Assembly: GCA_024138025.1 (NCBI GenBank)
Contig: JAMXBD010002254.1
Coordinates: forward strand, 124,001 to 188,000
Direction of reading: 5' to 3'
From: Combretum micranthum
Lineage: Eukaryota > Streptophyta > Magnoliopsida > Myrtales > Combretaceae
DNA length: 64,000 nucleotides
Below the pieces are notes generated by a model. That model saw only the letters and a program-made list of their open reading frames with translations. It made no database searches and was not told the origin of the DNA. The translations under genes were made by a program, and so were the position numbers. Shown here in pieces: positions 22,451-34,989 of the stretch (within the stretch, counting starts at the first letter, position 1; every line of letters begins with the position of its first letter).

Positions 22451-24448
22451 CACTACAATAAATTTTGGCTTTAGAGACAAAAAATTCTGTCTCTGAAAGT
22501 GAAAAATCTGTCTCTAAAGACTTTCAGAGACAGAATTTCCGTCGCAAATTTCTGTTTCAAAAATCATCGTCGCTAATTCTTTTAGAGACAGATTTATTTT
22601 CCGTCGCAAATTTGCTACGAAATTTCTGTCGCAAATTTGTCTCTGTTTTATAATTAGTTATTTTTAAATATCCAATTAGTAAATATTAAATAAAATTATT
22701 CCGTCGCAAATTTGTCTCTGATTCTAAGACAAATTATTAAAAAAATATACATTTGCCTCTTATTTATCCTTCTCAGGAGGTCACCCATAATAGAATGCTA
22801 CATACTAAACACACTTAACATTGAAGTTTTCACAAGCACTAAACCAATAAACCAATTCATATCTTCATGAGTAAAGTTCCACTACTGTTTATTTAAGAGA
22901 TACCACAATTTACAATATTATAACTATAAAACATTTTATATATTTTTATAGTTTATTTTTTTTTATAATTTCACTTTACATATTTATTAAGGATTTTTCA
23001 TTAATATTTTATTAAAATAATATATAATATTAATATATACAATGTTTACATTTTATAATAATTATTTTAAATTATATATTTATTATAAATATATAATATT
23101 TTCAGTAGTATATTATAATTTTTTTTTCCAAATATGATATTATTATTAAAAAATATTATATATTATGTAAATATAAATAATGTTATACATATAAGTTTAT
23201 ATATAATTTAATGATATATAATATAATTATACTTTTTACATTAGTTATTTAATATTTTATATTAAATTAATAAATTGTATATTTTTAATTAATGTGTTTA
23301 TTTTTTTATTTTATTTTTTTGCACTTAATAAATTATAATATAATGTAAACAATATAAAAATATATTTTTCATTATTATATTAATAAAATAATATATAATA
23401 CCAATTTAAATATATTTAACTAATTATTATATATACATATTTTATTACTTAAATATACTATATTTTTACATAGTACATTATTTTTCCCCAAATATGTTAT
23501 TATATTTTAAATAAAATATAGTATGTAAATATAAATTATGTAAGATATATATAATAAATTTTCTTATATTAAAAAATATATGAATAGTCATAATAAATAT
23601 ATAATAAAAAATTATAAATAATATGAATATATATATATTTATTAATATATTATTAAATATAATATATTATTTATATATTTGTATATGTTTAAATATACTA
23701 AGTTGACATTTTATATTAATTATTTTATTTTACATATATTATTATTGAAATATACTTTATTTTTAATTAGTATTTTATGATATTACTTGCATATAACATA
23801 TTATATTTTTATTATACACTATTTTATTAAGTTGTATAATTTGAGTTTTTATATAAGTTATTATGTAAAAGAATATAATAAGATATAAATATAATATTTA
23901 TGTTTTAAGTACTATTTTTAATTTATACTTTATTATATATAAATACGTATTGTAATGTTAAATATATTATAAATAAAAATATATATAATTAGTTGTAAAT
24001 AACAAATGATTATACATATTATAGTTATTATATAATAAAATTAATTTAAAAATATAATATATGTCCTTATTATATAATGCACATTTATATATTATATTAG
24101 ATATGTATAATTTAAAATAAATTTTAAACATAATTATTTATATATACATATATGTAATAATTTATTTTAGAGACAAATTTGCAACAGAATTTAAAAAAAT
24201 AGAAATTGGTGCTAAAATAATTTATTTCCCTCTAAAATCAGAGACAAATTTGCAACGGAAAAATTTTCGTCGCAAATCAATGTGTAATCCGTCGCAAATT
24301 CCGTCGCAAAAGCATATAAAAATTAGAAAATTATTCATAATTCATGTCATCATAAATCCGTCGCAAATCTGTCTCTAATTCATTTTTTTAGAGACAGAAA
24401 TTTTCCGTCGCAAATTTTCTGTCTCTAAAGGCTAGTTTTCTAGTAGTG
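22451..24448. mobile_element. Non-autonomous CACTA (En/Spm) transposon, 1,998 bp
   Basis: The termini are CACTACaataaa at the left and tctAGTAGTG at the right, inverted. Both are flanked by the perfect 3-bp duplication ATT (22,448-22,450 and 24,449-24,451), the size expected for this superfamily. Subterminal regions (22,465-22,640 and 24,165-24,430) are packed with 'agagaca' and 'ccgtcgcaaatt' motifs in both orientations, the likely transposase-binding repeats. The core, about 22,740-24,160, is almost pure A/T and has no coding capacity, so movement would need a transposase from elsewhere. It interrupts a gypsy-type LTR and is therefore the younger insertion. Confidence 0.9.
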
Positions 24449-24590
24449 ATTCAAGCGCTCGACCCACCACACATGAATAAACTTTTTGAGCTGGCCAACA
24501 AAGACGCGTGAGTGAAAGAAAAAGCACATTCCGTTATAAAAGAATATACCATGTCGATAATAAAGCAACATGATTTCTGTGCCCTTAGCC

Positions 24591-24598
24591 TATAAATA
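24591..24598 (+). promoter_or_regulatory. LTR TATA box (TATAAATA)
   Basis: 'agcctataaataagcttgta' sits in the right half of the split gypsy-type LTR and would be the U3 promoter. Confidence 0.45.
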
Positions 24599-25450
24599 AG
24601 CTTGTAGAGGCATGCAACTGGTAATGTAGCTTATGTAACAAATTCCCTAACATAGTTTGGAAAGAGAATTCTGAGGTGAAAGAGTTAGTTTATTCTTGCC
24701 TTAGATATCTCAAATTGTCTAGGTAAAATCATTTTAATCCATTATTTGTAACTTTTGCGAGATTTTGTTCTTAATTGAAATATTCTTTGATTCCATATTA
24801 TTTCTTCAAAATTCGTTCTTAAGTTTTAAATCCATGGAGAAATAATCTCTTACAGCTTAGGGTTTGTGAATCCAAATCTTGATTCATATGATTTCAAATG
24901 CATTTTCATTTAAATATTAACTGGGTTTTTGTAATTAGTATCTTGATTTTTATTTTCGTGGGTCTAATTACGTGGTGCACTTATTAGATTCATGTTTAAT
25001 TTCAATTAAACAGGCTAAAAGTTCATTCTTTTGAATAGATTTGTGGCTACTAATGAAGTTGATCTTAAATTACCTTGAGCGGGGGATGGTAAAAACTTTC
25101 TATCACTTGTTTTGAAATTCATTGAGTTGGTTTTCAAAACAAAGGATTGTTAAGCTTTGTGCAAATCTAACATCTAGAACTACTGACCTTAAGAGAGGCT
25201 TTAGTTAACCTAAGTGAATTCGATAGTGCGAATTCTCCAGCATACATGTCTCTCTGAATTTTGTTAAGAAATCACATGATAAGGAGTTGGTGAAGCAAAT
25301 CAGGGGCTATCGTCTTGTATTGTTGCAAATTGGTCCTTAATTTTGCCCTAAGAACGTTTGTGAATATTATTAACATTAGCATAGCTTCTATTTTCATTAT
25401 GTTTTTCTAAGTTTTTCTTTGGCTAGATAATAGATGAAATGTGAGTATGA

Positions 25451-27231
25451 CAGATGCCACCGATCCCTTGGAATACATCCTAATTCTTTTTATGCTACTT
25501 CCGTAGGTATACTTGCTTAATGTTGGTAGTTACTAACCGAAGTTGGACAAAACTGATTAGTTTTATAAATTTTATAAACTTCAACTTCGTGGTCTTTTTA
25601 AAATGCAATTTTTATAACCATACCCAACAAACCAACCCGAACAGAGCTCGATGCTTGATAAAGTATTTATCAAATCTACGAAAAAAGCTAGTTTCAACCA
25701 GTGATATTATTCAAACATACATATATTATTATATTTAACATATTATTAAACATGCTTATAGATGATAATAATAATTACACCTTAAACCCCTAAACCAATC
25801 CTGATCAACAATCAACTTGGATGTATAAAATTGATCACTTAGAAATATAGTTCAATGCCTACCCAGCCCCAAAGGACTTAATGTCTCAAAACTTGGTTAA
25901 GCCTTAGCAAAAGGGATTATTACCGAATGAATCTTATTTATATGACCTTAAACTTAAAAAGAGTAATTAGGAGAAATGAATGACTAATATGAGTTGGACA
26001 AGATATTAATTCGGTGATGTGGGTGTGAAGAGATATTACAGCTTCGTTGGACCTTTGGAGACATTTGAAAGCAACTTGGAAATAAGTACGTAGTGGATGT
26101 GTATTGGTTGGTAACATAGAAATCAAAACTAGACTAAAACTCAGGTAATTAATTATGTGTTGCTTACTACATGATTGCTTAGTATGATAGTTGGGCACCT
26201 AGCCATAGGGATGGAATAGGGTGAGTCATTATAGGATACTTAACTTGCTTAGTTTGCTAAAAACCCCATAAGGTTTTGAAACGGATTTGTAAATTTTTTT
26301 TTGACCTTGTAGGGTTTGGGGTTGGGTCTCAAGTCATAGTAATGACTTATTAAGAGATTTGACCCGCTAAAATATAATGAAAATTGAAATTAAAATAAAT
26401 TTTAAATTAAACTTAGAAAAAGTAAAAAACATCGAATCACTGCACTCTACTCAATTAGACCATTAATCTCTCTCTTTCTCACGTGAAAATACACTACTAT
26501 TAACTCACCTACCTCAAAAATATTATTCCTCCTACATTAGTTTTTATATTGATGTTGATGCCTCTTTTTTTTCCAATTCTTGATAACATCTTTTCTAGGA
26601 CATAATAACATTTGTCACTTGATACAAAATTCTTGTTACATTTGTTTCGTAGAATGTGAAGAAAATAGGAAAGATCATTGTCGGGTCAAACAAAGTGGGA
26701 TAGATCAGTCCAAAACCCTACAGGGTGGATTCAGGTATCGCGATAAAAATCCTATAGGTTTCGGGTTGGGTTTGGAAGATCTTATAGGGGAGTAAGGTGG
26801 GTTCATGTATTATATGAATTATCCTAAACCCACTTCAGTTGCATCCTTTCCTAAGCCCCTAAGAAGGTGTAGGTAAACTCGGTGGGTGTTTGATAGGAGG
26901 AATTCATAGTTGATATGAATGATTTAAGCTTGGACGAAGAAGTAACACAGTTATTCGATCTTTATGGGTCCTTTGTTAAAATGCCATCATTGAACAAATT
27001 CGATAAATGAATCTATATGAGACCACTTCTTTCTTCTTCTTCTTTTTGGCATAGTAATGGATGCCATTTGAACTCCCAATTAGCAAGATCCAAAGTTAGA
27101 CGTCTTTCATCCCTTGGTGATTTGTTTAACAAGAGTCACGAGTACCTTGTGCATGTTTGTATTCTTAGAACCATAAAAATGTATTGGTTACTTGGTTATT
27201 ATCTAAATAACCTCTAAATTAGAATGGGATT
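25451..27231. other. Intergenic, no gene seen
   Basis: Short open frames are present but none has recognisable motifs. Words such as 'gtagggtttggggttgggt' (26,310) and 'ggtttcgggttgggtttgg' (26,757) with opposite-strand 'ctaaaccc' suggest a worn fold-back repeat between about 26,200 and 26,880. Confidence 0.4.
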
Positions 27232-27604
27232 GGGTAAATTACATAAAAAGGTATCAATGTATGGGAGTTAGTTCATTTAAGATATCAACATTTCAAGTTG
27301 TTAAAAAAGGGAATTAATGTTTGAAGACTAATTCATTTAAGGTATAAATGTTTCGAATAGATAAAAAGAGGTATCAATGTTTTACAAAGTGAGTTAAATA
27401 AGATATTAATATTTGATCATAAACGAAAACTATGGAAACTTAATTGAAAATTAATCTAAAGAGTGATATTGTAAATGAACTTTACAAAATGTTGATACCT
27501 CATTTGATTTACTTTGCAAAACATTAATTTCTCTTTTTAACGACTTGAAATGTTGATAACTTACATGAGCTCAACATTAAACGTTGATACCTTTTAGCAT
27601 TTTA
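27232..27604. mobile_element. MITE-like fold-back with long inverted arms
   Basis: The left arm (gggtaaattacataaaaaggtatcaatg, then 'gatatcaacatttcaagttgtt') is repeated as its reverse complement in the right arm ('aacgacttgaaatgttgata', 'aacgttgatacctttt'). The whole 373 bp could fold into one imperfect hairpin. Internal units 'aggtatcaatgttt' recur several times. It is the same family as 15,086-15,355. No target duplication was established. Confidence 0.65.
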
Positions 27605-28627
27605 GCTGAATGGATTGCATGACATGCGAGTATGTGGTTGTTTCACTATCGTACTGGGCTTTGCCACTTGCTTTTTAACATTTCAGGTACTATGGAAGAT
27701 ATTTATGTTAAGATGCATTACAATGCTTCTAGATTTATAAACAAATGATAAGGAATGAGCACTTGGTTGACGTAAACATAAATTTCTATAATTGAGATTT
27801 ACAGTTGGATTTTTAAAATTAAAGGGTTCAATTTTAGAAAGTTTTTTGGACTTTTATGATATGATTATAAATAAATATCTATAGATTGTTCTAAACTCTT
27901 AGTTTTTGTAGATGTATGGATTCTGATAAAGGTAGTCACATGCATGTTGTTAAGTATCGCGTTACATATGACTTCCAAGGAGTGATTGGTACGATCTCAA
28001 TAGCTATCAAAAATCAATTATAGGTTAAAATATTATACTCAAATCTTAGCTATGACAGTACATAGGCAAGCAAACCTATCGATACTGATAGTAAAGATTT
28101 TTAGGATGAATATTATTCCCATAAGGATTTAGTGAGTACTAATACTAACTATTCTCTCACTGTCTAACTTACAAAATTGAGTGAGTTACATATAATTACT
28201 ACTAATTATAGATCAAGCACAAATCAAGTAAAAAGGATAATTAAATAGCAAGAAGGTTTAGACTTTGAATCCCCACTAGTTTTTATTTGATTAAACTAAA
28301 TATATTCTAATATTATTTTGATATTCTTAAACAAGAAGAATTTCTAATATAATTCATATCCTTTTCAAGATTAGTGAATCTTAAATCCTCAGGTTAATTA
28401 ACGAAAATTTCTTTTGAATTAAAAATCCCCTAAGATTTCATTACCGATCTCAAATTCCTATACAAAAAGATTTCTCCTAAACCAAAAGAATTATGTCATC
28501 CTATTTCTAGGATTGCATGAAATTCCTTCCAATCATACATATATCTAATCATACGAATAATCTTTCAATTAGTTTACATGAACGTCAAATCAAGAATTAT
28601 ATTCTAGACTGTTAACCTAAGATAGAT

Positions 28628-28685
28628 AATAAGCACACAACTAAATTCAATAAATTAATAAGCACACAACTAAATTCAATAAATT
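28628..28685. repeat. Exact 29-bp tandem duplication
   Basis: The 29-bp unit (aataagcacacaac... ending caataaatt) occurs twice head to tail with no mismatch. It is a recent slippage event inside the LTR-like segment. Confidence 0.9.
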
Positions 28686-28929
28686 AAGTAACATATAAAA
28701 ATCAATGAAGAACAAATCACACAATATCCTAAGCTCATCAAAGTCTAAACTAGTAGTCTACTCCTCCATAAGAGAAGTAACAACAACACAAAATGGATAG
28801 GAACAAAGCATACCTCCTATTACAAGTTAGAGTTGAAGCAAAACTTTGACTTGCAACTAAAATAACCTAGATATTGTAATAGTAAATTTGTAATGCTTCA
28901 TTACTCTTGCTGCTAAAGGTTTTTGTCCT

Positions 28930-28937
28930 TTTATATA
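28930..28937 (-). promoter_or_regulatory. Minus-strand TATA box (TATATAAA)
   Basis: 'cacctatataaaaggac' on the minus strand lies in the middle of the minus-oriented LTR-like segment, as expected for a U3/R border. Confidence 0.4.
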
Positions 28938-29700
28938 GGTGCTTTAAGCTTTAAAATAAAAAGCTTCTTTACGTATTATTAGGAAGTTGAAGATTGAAGG
29001 AACTTGTTTAGCAAGCAAGGGTTTCAAAATAGGAAAATAAATCCTCAAAATAGGAAAGTTGGTAATACTCTTGGATGTGAAGAATGGATCCTTTATTTCT
29101 TTCCAAAATCATCCGAAGATGCCTTTTTCTTTAAGTCTAAGGAAGAATCTTTCCAATTTTGAGTCATTTCCTAAAATGTTATTATTGTAAAAAAAGACGT
29201 GAAAGAGACAAGTTATGTTGTTTGGCCATGTAGAATTCTATACACAAGAAGTCTAAAATCATGGGAATGACACGATTGAAACAAGTAGTGTTGTTTGGTC
29301 GTGTTAGTGGGCACAATTGAAACATGGCCATGTCTATGTCATGTCATCACAAACTGCCTTTTTCTTGATCAAATCACTTCCAAAGCTCATGAATCTTGGT
29401 CAAACCTCTTGGTTACTCATAATCCACACTATGGAACCATTTAAGCATTTACTTGTCCTCCAAAGTTTGGGAAGGACATGGCTTCATAACATGGTCATGT
29501 TGTTTAAAAATCTTCTTCTTGCCCGAATAGCCTCCAAACTTCATGAAACTTTGCAAAAACCTTCTTTTTCTTAAAATCAACATCTTGAAGACCTAAAATT
29601 AAATTATAAAGATTTTAAATGTTATTTTCATAATATTTATCCATTAAAATAGCTAATAAAAGAATATTTTAGCACTTTTAAGTTAGGAATAAATTAAGTT

Positions 29701-30632
29701 GATTAGTGATGCACAATGACATGTTAAGAATGATCAAGAGAGAAGTGGAATAAGGAGGAGAAGTAGGCAATCTCAATTATCTTAAAAGCTCTTGTGACAA
29801 TTGGACGGGCCATCAAACATCGAGCCCCATTAGTAGTGATGAACATGTTTTTGATCTCTTGAGATAGAAATTTAACAGCACTTCAGTGTATCTATCAAAT
29901 TTTCCTCTTAGTCAAATGTGGAGAGACTTGGGGTATTTATAGAGCTAAGCCACCAATGCCATCCATTTGATCATGTTGACAATTGATGGCCAAGATGAGT
30001 CTCTTTTGGTGCATGAGTCATAATGAGAAGGGTTGGATGATGGATAGGTCAGGCTACTAAACCCTACTTTAAGCTTACCATTCCAAATCTTCCTTTATCA
30101 TTCCAGTAAGAGCTAGACTCTCCAACCCTTGTCACTTAGCCCAAAGAGTCAATCCTAAATAAATAATAATAATATTTATGTGATTTAATGGACCTTTATG
30201 TCCAAAGCTTTATATGGGAGTTGAGCTCACATGAAGAGACACATGTTAGGCTTTATTTTTAAATAAACTTATTTTTGTAAAAAGTATGATTTGTTATAGA
30301 TTTTTACTTGTTTATGTAAATAACTTAATCATAAAAAAATAGCAATCTTTTTGTAAAAATTAATAAAGATTTCTTAATTAAAATTATATTGGAAACTCAC
30401 CAAACTAACATATGATTGACAAGATTGTGCCATTATTAGTATCTATAGAATTTTCTACCTTACATATATAGTTTAAGTGGTTTATAGGGCATGACATATT
30501 CTCCTAGGTAGATTTATAATTTCTCATTGTCTCAAGATAGAAATTTTATTTTTTTAAAATGATTTTAATACCCACATTTTCATTAAGAGATATAACTTTG
30601 TTTTATATCTCTAATTCCATTTCTTAAATTTT
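29701..30632. other. Intergenic; possible second minus-strand LTR piece
   Basis: A minus-strand 'gctctataaatacccc' (TATA at 29,934-29,941) suggests another LTR promoter, but no LTR ends could be assigned. There is no coding sequence. Confidence 0.35.
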
Positions 30633-30999
30633 AGGGTAAATATCAACTTTAATACCTAAAATTTGTATGAAACTTCAATTTAATACATGAACATTGAAAT
30701 TATCTATAAGATATTAAATCAAACTTTTTTTTTGTTTATCTTTATACATTTTTAACACTGTTTACTCTATTTGTAGATGTGGAAAAGACAATCTATCATT
30801 GAATTTTTACAATTTCTCATAACACTGTCTAGTGCTAATAGATTGCTTCTTTCACGTCCAAAAACAGAGCAAACAGTGTTAGTGAGGTAATAAAAATAAC
30901 CATTAAAATTTGATTAGATATAAACTAGTCACTTTAAAATTCAGGTATCCAATTGAATTTTTGTGCAAAGTTCGTGTACAAAATATGATATTTTCTTAA
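30633..30999. mobile_element. Fold-back MITE, 'agggtaaat' family
   Basis: It begins agggtaaatatcaac. The right arm is the inverse of the left. The central hairpin is strong: 'taacactgttt.ctct.ttt' at about 30,756 is complementary to 'aaaacagagcaaacagtgtta' at about 30,862-30,882, and 'caatctat' pairs with 'atagattg'. There is no coding capacity. The right terminus is degraded. Confidence 0.65.
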
Positions 31000-31918
31000 A
31001 ATTTTTATTATTTTAAGATATTATAAGTTTATTCCAATGACAAAAATAAGTTCTTAGTGGGGATCTTATTGTAATAATTTGCATAATAATGACCTTATTT
31101 TAAGTTGCAACAAGAACCATTAGATATTACCATTTATTTCTATCTTCTCGGCTATCAAATTAGGATTTCAACTTTTTTTTTTTGGGTTTAAAAGTTAGAT
31201 GGAAATAAAAATACATCTGTCTTCCCTCTTTTCCATCAAACAAACCCAGCATTAACCTTGAAATTGCATTCCAAACTTCAATAACCACGTCCTCTCTTAT
31301 CTTTTGTAGACCATTGATGAGATGACTCTTGTGCCCTTTCCCCTCTTTCAAAGTAAATCCATCATGGTGGCAAACTCAACATTCAACTTGTTTTGTTCAT
31401 CAAATGACACCACAACTTTAGGTTGGAGCTTAAGTTTAGGGCTTCCTATTCTACACAACCTTCATCTCTTCCTCCTCCACCTTTCAGCATCAATATGCTT
31501 CCTTTAGAGGTAATATTTCATCATGTTTATTTGATGGCTACTTTCATGGAACAAATGTTATAGTTTATTATGATTGATTAGATTAGTTTGATGTGATTAG
31601 GCATCAAATAGTGTGACATATAGTAGAAGAAGTTAATTTGATAGACTCACTTTGCTCAAGCTAAATTTGTTTAGATGTGTAGAAAGTTTGGTTCTCAAAT
31701 AGACATTGGTGATGTTTGTGTTTAGAATCAATATCTAATCAATACAGATATATTAATGCATAAATAAATGTATGTGCTATAAAGAACTGCCACATAATAC
31801 ATATATAAACTAGATATTATGTAAACTATATATATGTATAGTTTGCTATAATGTTATAATTGTTCTCGTAACTTCACTGTCCATCACTATCTCTTATGTT
31901 ACAATTACTCTCATCACC
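31000..31918. other. Intergenic, no gene seen
   Basis: AT-rich with scattered short frames and no recognised motif. The last five bases (ATTGC, 31,919-31,923) are the left target duplication of element B. Confidence 0.45.
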
Positions 31919-31923
31919 ATTGC
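31919..31923. repeat. Left target-site duplication of element B (ATTGC)
   Basis: Identical to 37,297-37,301 and immediately outside the 5' LTR. Confidence 0.85.
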
Positions 31924-32351
31924 TGTTACAACTCGATAACTAAATAACAGAAGAAAGAGATATTTTTCAGATAAATACAAAGATTTTATAGTACCATAAC
32001 AAAATTAGTTAAAAAAAATAGTTAAAGTAGACATACATGCATCAATTGTAGTAGATTGTAAGAATAGGGTTGTAACTACATATAAGTATAATAAGTGAAA
32101 GTAAAAGGGGAAAAGGAAGCAAAACCCCAAATCAATTGAGTTTTAGTCTAGAGAGTAGCTCTCTTGAAATAGCCTAACCCGCAAAGAAACATACATCGTT
32201 AGAGAAAAGGAGAGTAAGCATTAGAAGAAAGAGAGAACGCAGGGTTTCATTACCTGACAAAGTAAGAGGCAGAAGTGAGATAGAGTGACGAAGTAGGGTA
32301 AAGTCATTTGGTGAGCTGGGTTTTATCATATTAGTGGGTCGAGTGTTATCA
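31924..32351 (+). repeat. 5' LTR of element B
   Basis: 428 bp, TG...CA. It matches 36,870-37,296 throughout, for example 'gtgaaagtaaaaggggaaaa' and 'ggtgagctggg'. The initiator-Met-tRNA primer site usual for this group (TGGTATCAGAGC) is not recognisable downstream; the sequence continues 'tttagtgctgtcg'. Confidence 0.9.
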
Positions 32352-32549
32352 TTTAGTGCTGTCGTCCTTCTTAGAGCAAATTCATGGTGATCATATCATT
32401 GTTGGAGTAGCATTTGAGGATTTTTGAAACGTAGAAGTTGGTTCTTGATCTTGATGGCACCAGGAACAAGAAATATGAATTTAGAAGAAAAGTTAGAGAA
32501 ATTGTAAGCTAATATTACGTAAGAAATGGACTAAAAGTTAGCAATTTTC

Positions 32550-33420
32550 ATGGATGAGGTGAAACAGACTATAAGCAATAGCTTGTCAGCAATGGGGAAT
32601 CGGACTCCAACAATAGCATCACAACAATCAAATCGTATAGAGTCATCGTTTTCCAAGGATTCTAATTTGGATTCGATCCTTAAAGGCATCAAACTAAAGA
32701 TTCCTAAGTTTAATGGAGAGGATGCGATTGGATGGCTATTCAAAACCAAACGGTTTTTCAATTTTTATAAAGGACCTGTGGAAGATCACATCACAGTTGC
32801 TTCCTTTGCAATGGAAGACAGGGCACTAGAGTGGTATTAGTAGTTAGAGAAGAATCATGAGATTACTACCTGGGATGCTTTCAAGAAAGTATTTGAAGAG
32901 AGGTTTGGATCGTCATTAATGAAGATATCCAAGGTCAGTTGTAGAAGTTGCTGCAAACATCATCCGTGGAAGAGTAGTAAACCAAGTTCAAAGCTCTATC
33001 TAATAGAGCGTTTGGATTATTGGATAGTTTCTTGATTAGTTGTTTCATATTGGGTCTTAAACCCCATTTGAAACCAGTGAATTACAAATTGCAAGACCAC
33101 AAGACATGATGCAAACTATCAATTTAGCAAAACTGCAGGAAGTCAAGTATAAAGATCAGTACTAATCTAGATATACTCAAAATTTCTAGTCAAATTCTTT
33201 TTCAAAACCATCTTCATCAACCTTGCAATTTTCGAAACCTAAAACACTTGACCAACCAATTCTTTTTCAAAACCAGAAACCAAAACACTTGACCAAAACC
33301 GAACATCCTTCCTAGCAAGAAACTATGACAAGAGCAGATGGCAGCAAGGCGGGAACAAGGATTATGTTACAATGGCGATGAGAAGTACAGTAAAATCATA
33401 GGTGTAAAGCCCAAATTTTT
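32550..33420 (+). pseudogene. Element B gag
   Basis: The frame from 32,550 to 32,840 encodes 'LKIPKFNGEDAIGWLFKTKRFFNFY' features and 'VASFAMEDRALEWY', the conserved start of the gypsy capsid domain. Two stops follow at once, then 'TWDAFKKVFEERFG' in the continuing frame. A CCHC zinc-knuckle remnant lies at 33,338-33,400 ('GLCYNGDEKYS', with the second Cys now Gly, and 'HRCK' in the neighbouring frame). Gag would package element RNA into virus-like particles. Confidence 0.75.
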
Positions 33421-33594
33421 GTTATGCTTGTAAATGATGATGATTGTATTGTGACAGAATGCAAAAAATTGAATACAAATTGAGGATTCTAATTATATGG
33501 TGTTTAATGTTTCATTGAATAGTGATAGTAAAGTCACCATAAGTTTACATGCATTATCAAGTCTTTCAACACCTAAAACTTTAGGTTTACATGC

Positions 33595-33990
33595 ATGATT
33601 AATAATAAACTAGTTTCAATATTGTTAGATAGTGGAAGTACACACAACTTCTTACAATCAAGGGTAACTAAGTTTTTGAACTTACCAATAATTGCATCAA
33701 GTAGATTTGTAGTCATAATTGGGGATGGAACAAAATTATGGTGTAAAGGACAATGTGAGAATATACCTCCCATGATCCAAGGTTATGAATTTCATATTCA
33801 TTTTCATATTCTGCAGATACAAGGAGCTAATGTTGTGTTAGGCTTCCAATGGATGCAGAGTTTGGGAACAATCACGATTGATTATACTGTAATGACTATG
33901 CATTCGGTAGGGAGGAGCAACAGGTGTCTCTTTACGGTGATTCAGCTATTGTTTATCCAATATCACATCATCACTATGACGTTTGATTAG
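33595..33990 (+). pseudogene. Element B aspartic protease
   Basis: A 131-residue open stretch carries the active-site motif 'LLDSGSTHNF' (the D at about 33,628), followed by 'DGTKLWCKGQC' and 'GANVVLGFQWMQSLG', the standard order of retropepsin of this clade. This part is intact within itself but has lost continuity with gag and RT. It would cleave the Gag-Pol precursor. Confidence 0.8.
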
Positions 33991-34016
33991 AACAAACACT
34001 AGCATCTTTCTATCAA

Positions 34017-34930
34017 TTGATGGCTCATACTAGTGATTCTACAGTAAATATCACCAATAATGATGCTTTTGCAAGCTTAGTCAAATTCTCTATGGTGTTT
34101 GAGAAACCTACAACATTGCCACCATACCATAGTATTCAACATCAAATCCACTTGAATCCAGGTACTGCTCCTGTTAATGTTAAGCCCTTTGTTATCCACA
34201 TTTAAAAAAAATGAGATAGAAAAAAACTAAGAGATATGTTGGAACAAGGAATTATAAGGAATAGTACCAGTCCATTTTCTAGCCCAGTTTTGTTGGTTAA
34301 AAAGAAAGATGGTTCACGGAGATTCTATATAGAATATAGGGTGTTAAATAATAATGTCGTCAATGATCAATTTCCAATTCCTACAGTGGATGAGTTGATA
34401 GATGAATTGTATGGAGCAATGATTTTTTTCTAAATTAGATCTAAGATCTAATTAGCACTATATTAGAATGTTGGAGAATGATATTGAGAAAACAACCTTT
34501 CGTAGTCATGAAGGCCACTATGAATTCTCGGTGATGCTTTTTGGATTAACAAATGCAACAGCTACTTTTCAGGCCATTATGAATGGGTTATTCAATCAAT
34601 TTTTAAGGAAATTTTTCATCATATTTTTTGATGACATATCAATATATAGTACATTAAAGGAACAACATCATGAACATTTAGCTATTGTCCTACGCATTCT
34701 ACTGGACCATAAATTTAAAAAAAAAAATCTAAGTGTTCATTTGGCCAATAGAAGATTGACTATTTAGGCCATATGGTGGGATGGAATGGGGTGTAACCAA
34801 ATCCATCAAAGATATCAGCTATTAATGATTGGCTTAAACTCAAGACGGTCAAGAAATTAAGAGGTTTTTTGGGCTTGTTAGGATATTACCATCATTCTAT
34901 ACTAGGATATGCTTCAATTGCATATCCCTT
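34017..34930 (+). pseudogene. Element B reverse transcriptase
   Basis: Three broken frames are present. 34,017-34,205 has 'TTLPPYHSIQHQIHLNPG'. 34,236-34,433 has '[19 protein letters not shown]' and '[16 protein letters not shown]'. 34,468-34,767 has 'KTTFRSHEGHYEFSVMLFGL' followed by the catalytic 'FFDDISIYS'. 'LRGFLGL-LGYYHHSI' follows near 34,860-34,900. Frameshifts around 34,205 and 34,433 and further stops inactivate it. The aspartate pair of the polymerase box is still present. Confidence 0.85.
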
Positions 34931-34989
34931 GACTGATGTGTTATAGAAGGACTGTTTTGAGTGAATTATACAGTCTTTACAGGCTTTTG

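Larger units (their letters stand above)
21919..25450 (+). mobile_element. Gypsy (Athila/Tat-like) LTR, split by a CACTA insertion
   Basis: It begins 'tgataagtctatttttactc', a start typical of long plant gypsy LTRs. It carries a block of 'cgagccct', 'cgtgcctcaa' and 'cgtgcttcaa' motifs in U3 and a TATA box at 24,591 followed by about 0.85 kb of R/U5-like sequence. Without the inserted CACTA element (22,451-24,448) U3 would be about 0.67 kb. The right end is approximate. No coding region adjoins, so it is a solo LTR or a fragment. Confidence 0.45.
28030..29700 (-). mobile_element. LTR-like segment, minus orientation (Athila/Tat-like)
   Basis: Read on the minus strand there is a U3-like part with repeated 'catggccatg' and 'cacgac'-type motifs (29,205-29,480), a TATA box at 28,930-28,937, and an end region 'aaatccttatggga' (near 28,120) that resembles the 'ccctgtggatt' terminus of gypsy LTRs. 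Both ends are approximate. An exact 29-bp tandem duplication sits inside at 28,628-28,685. No pol is adjacent. Confidence 0.4.
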
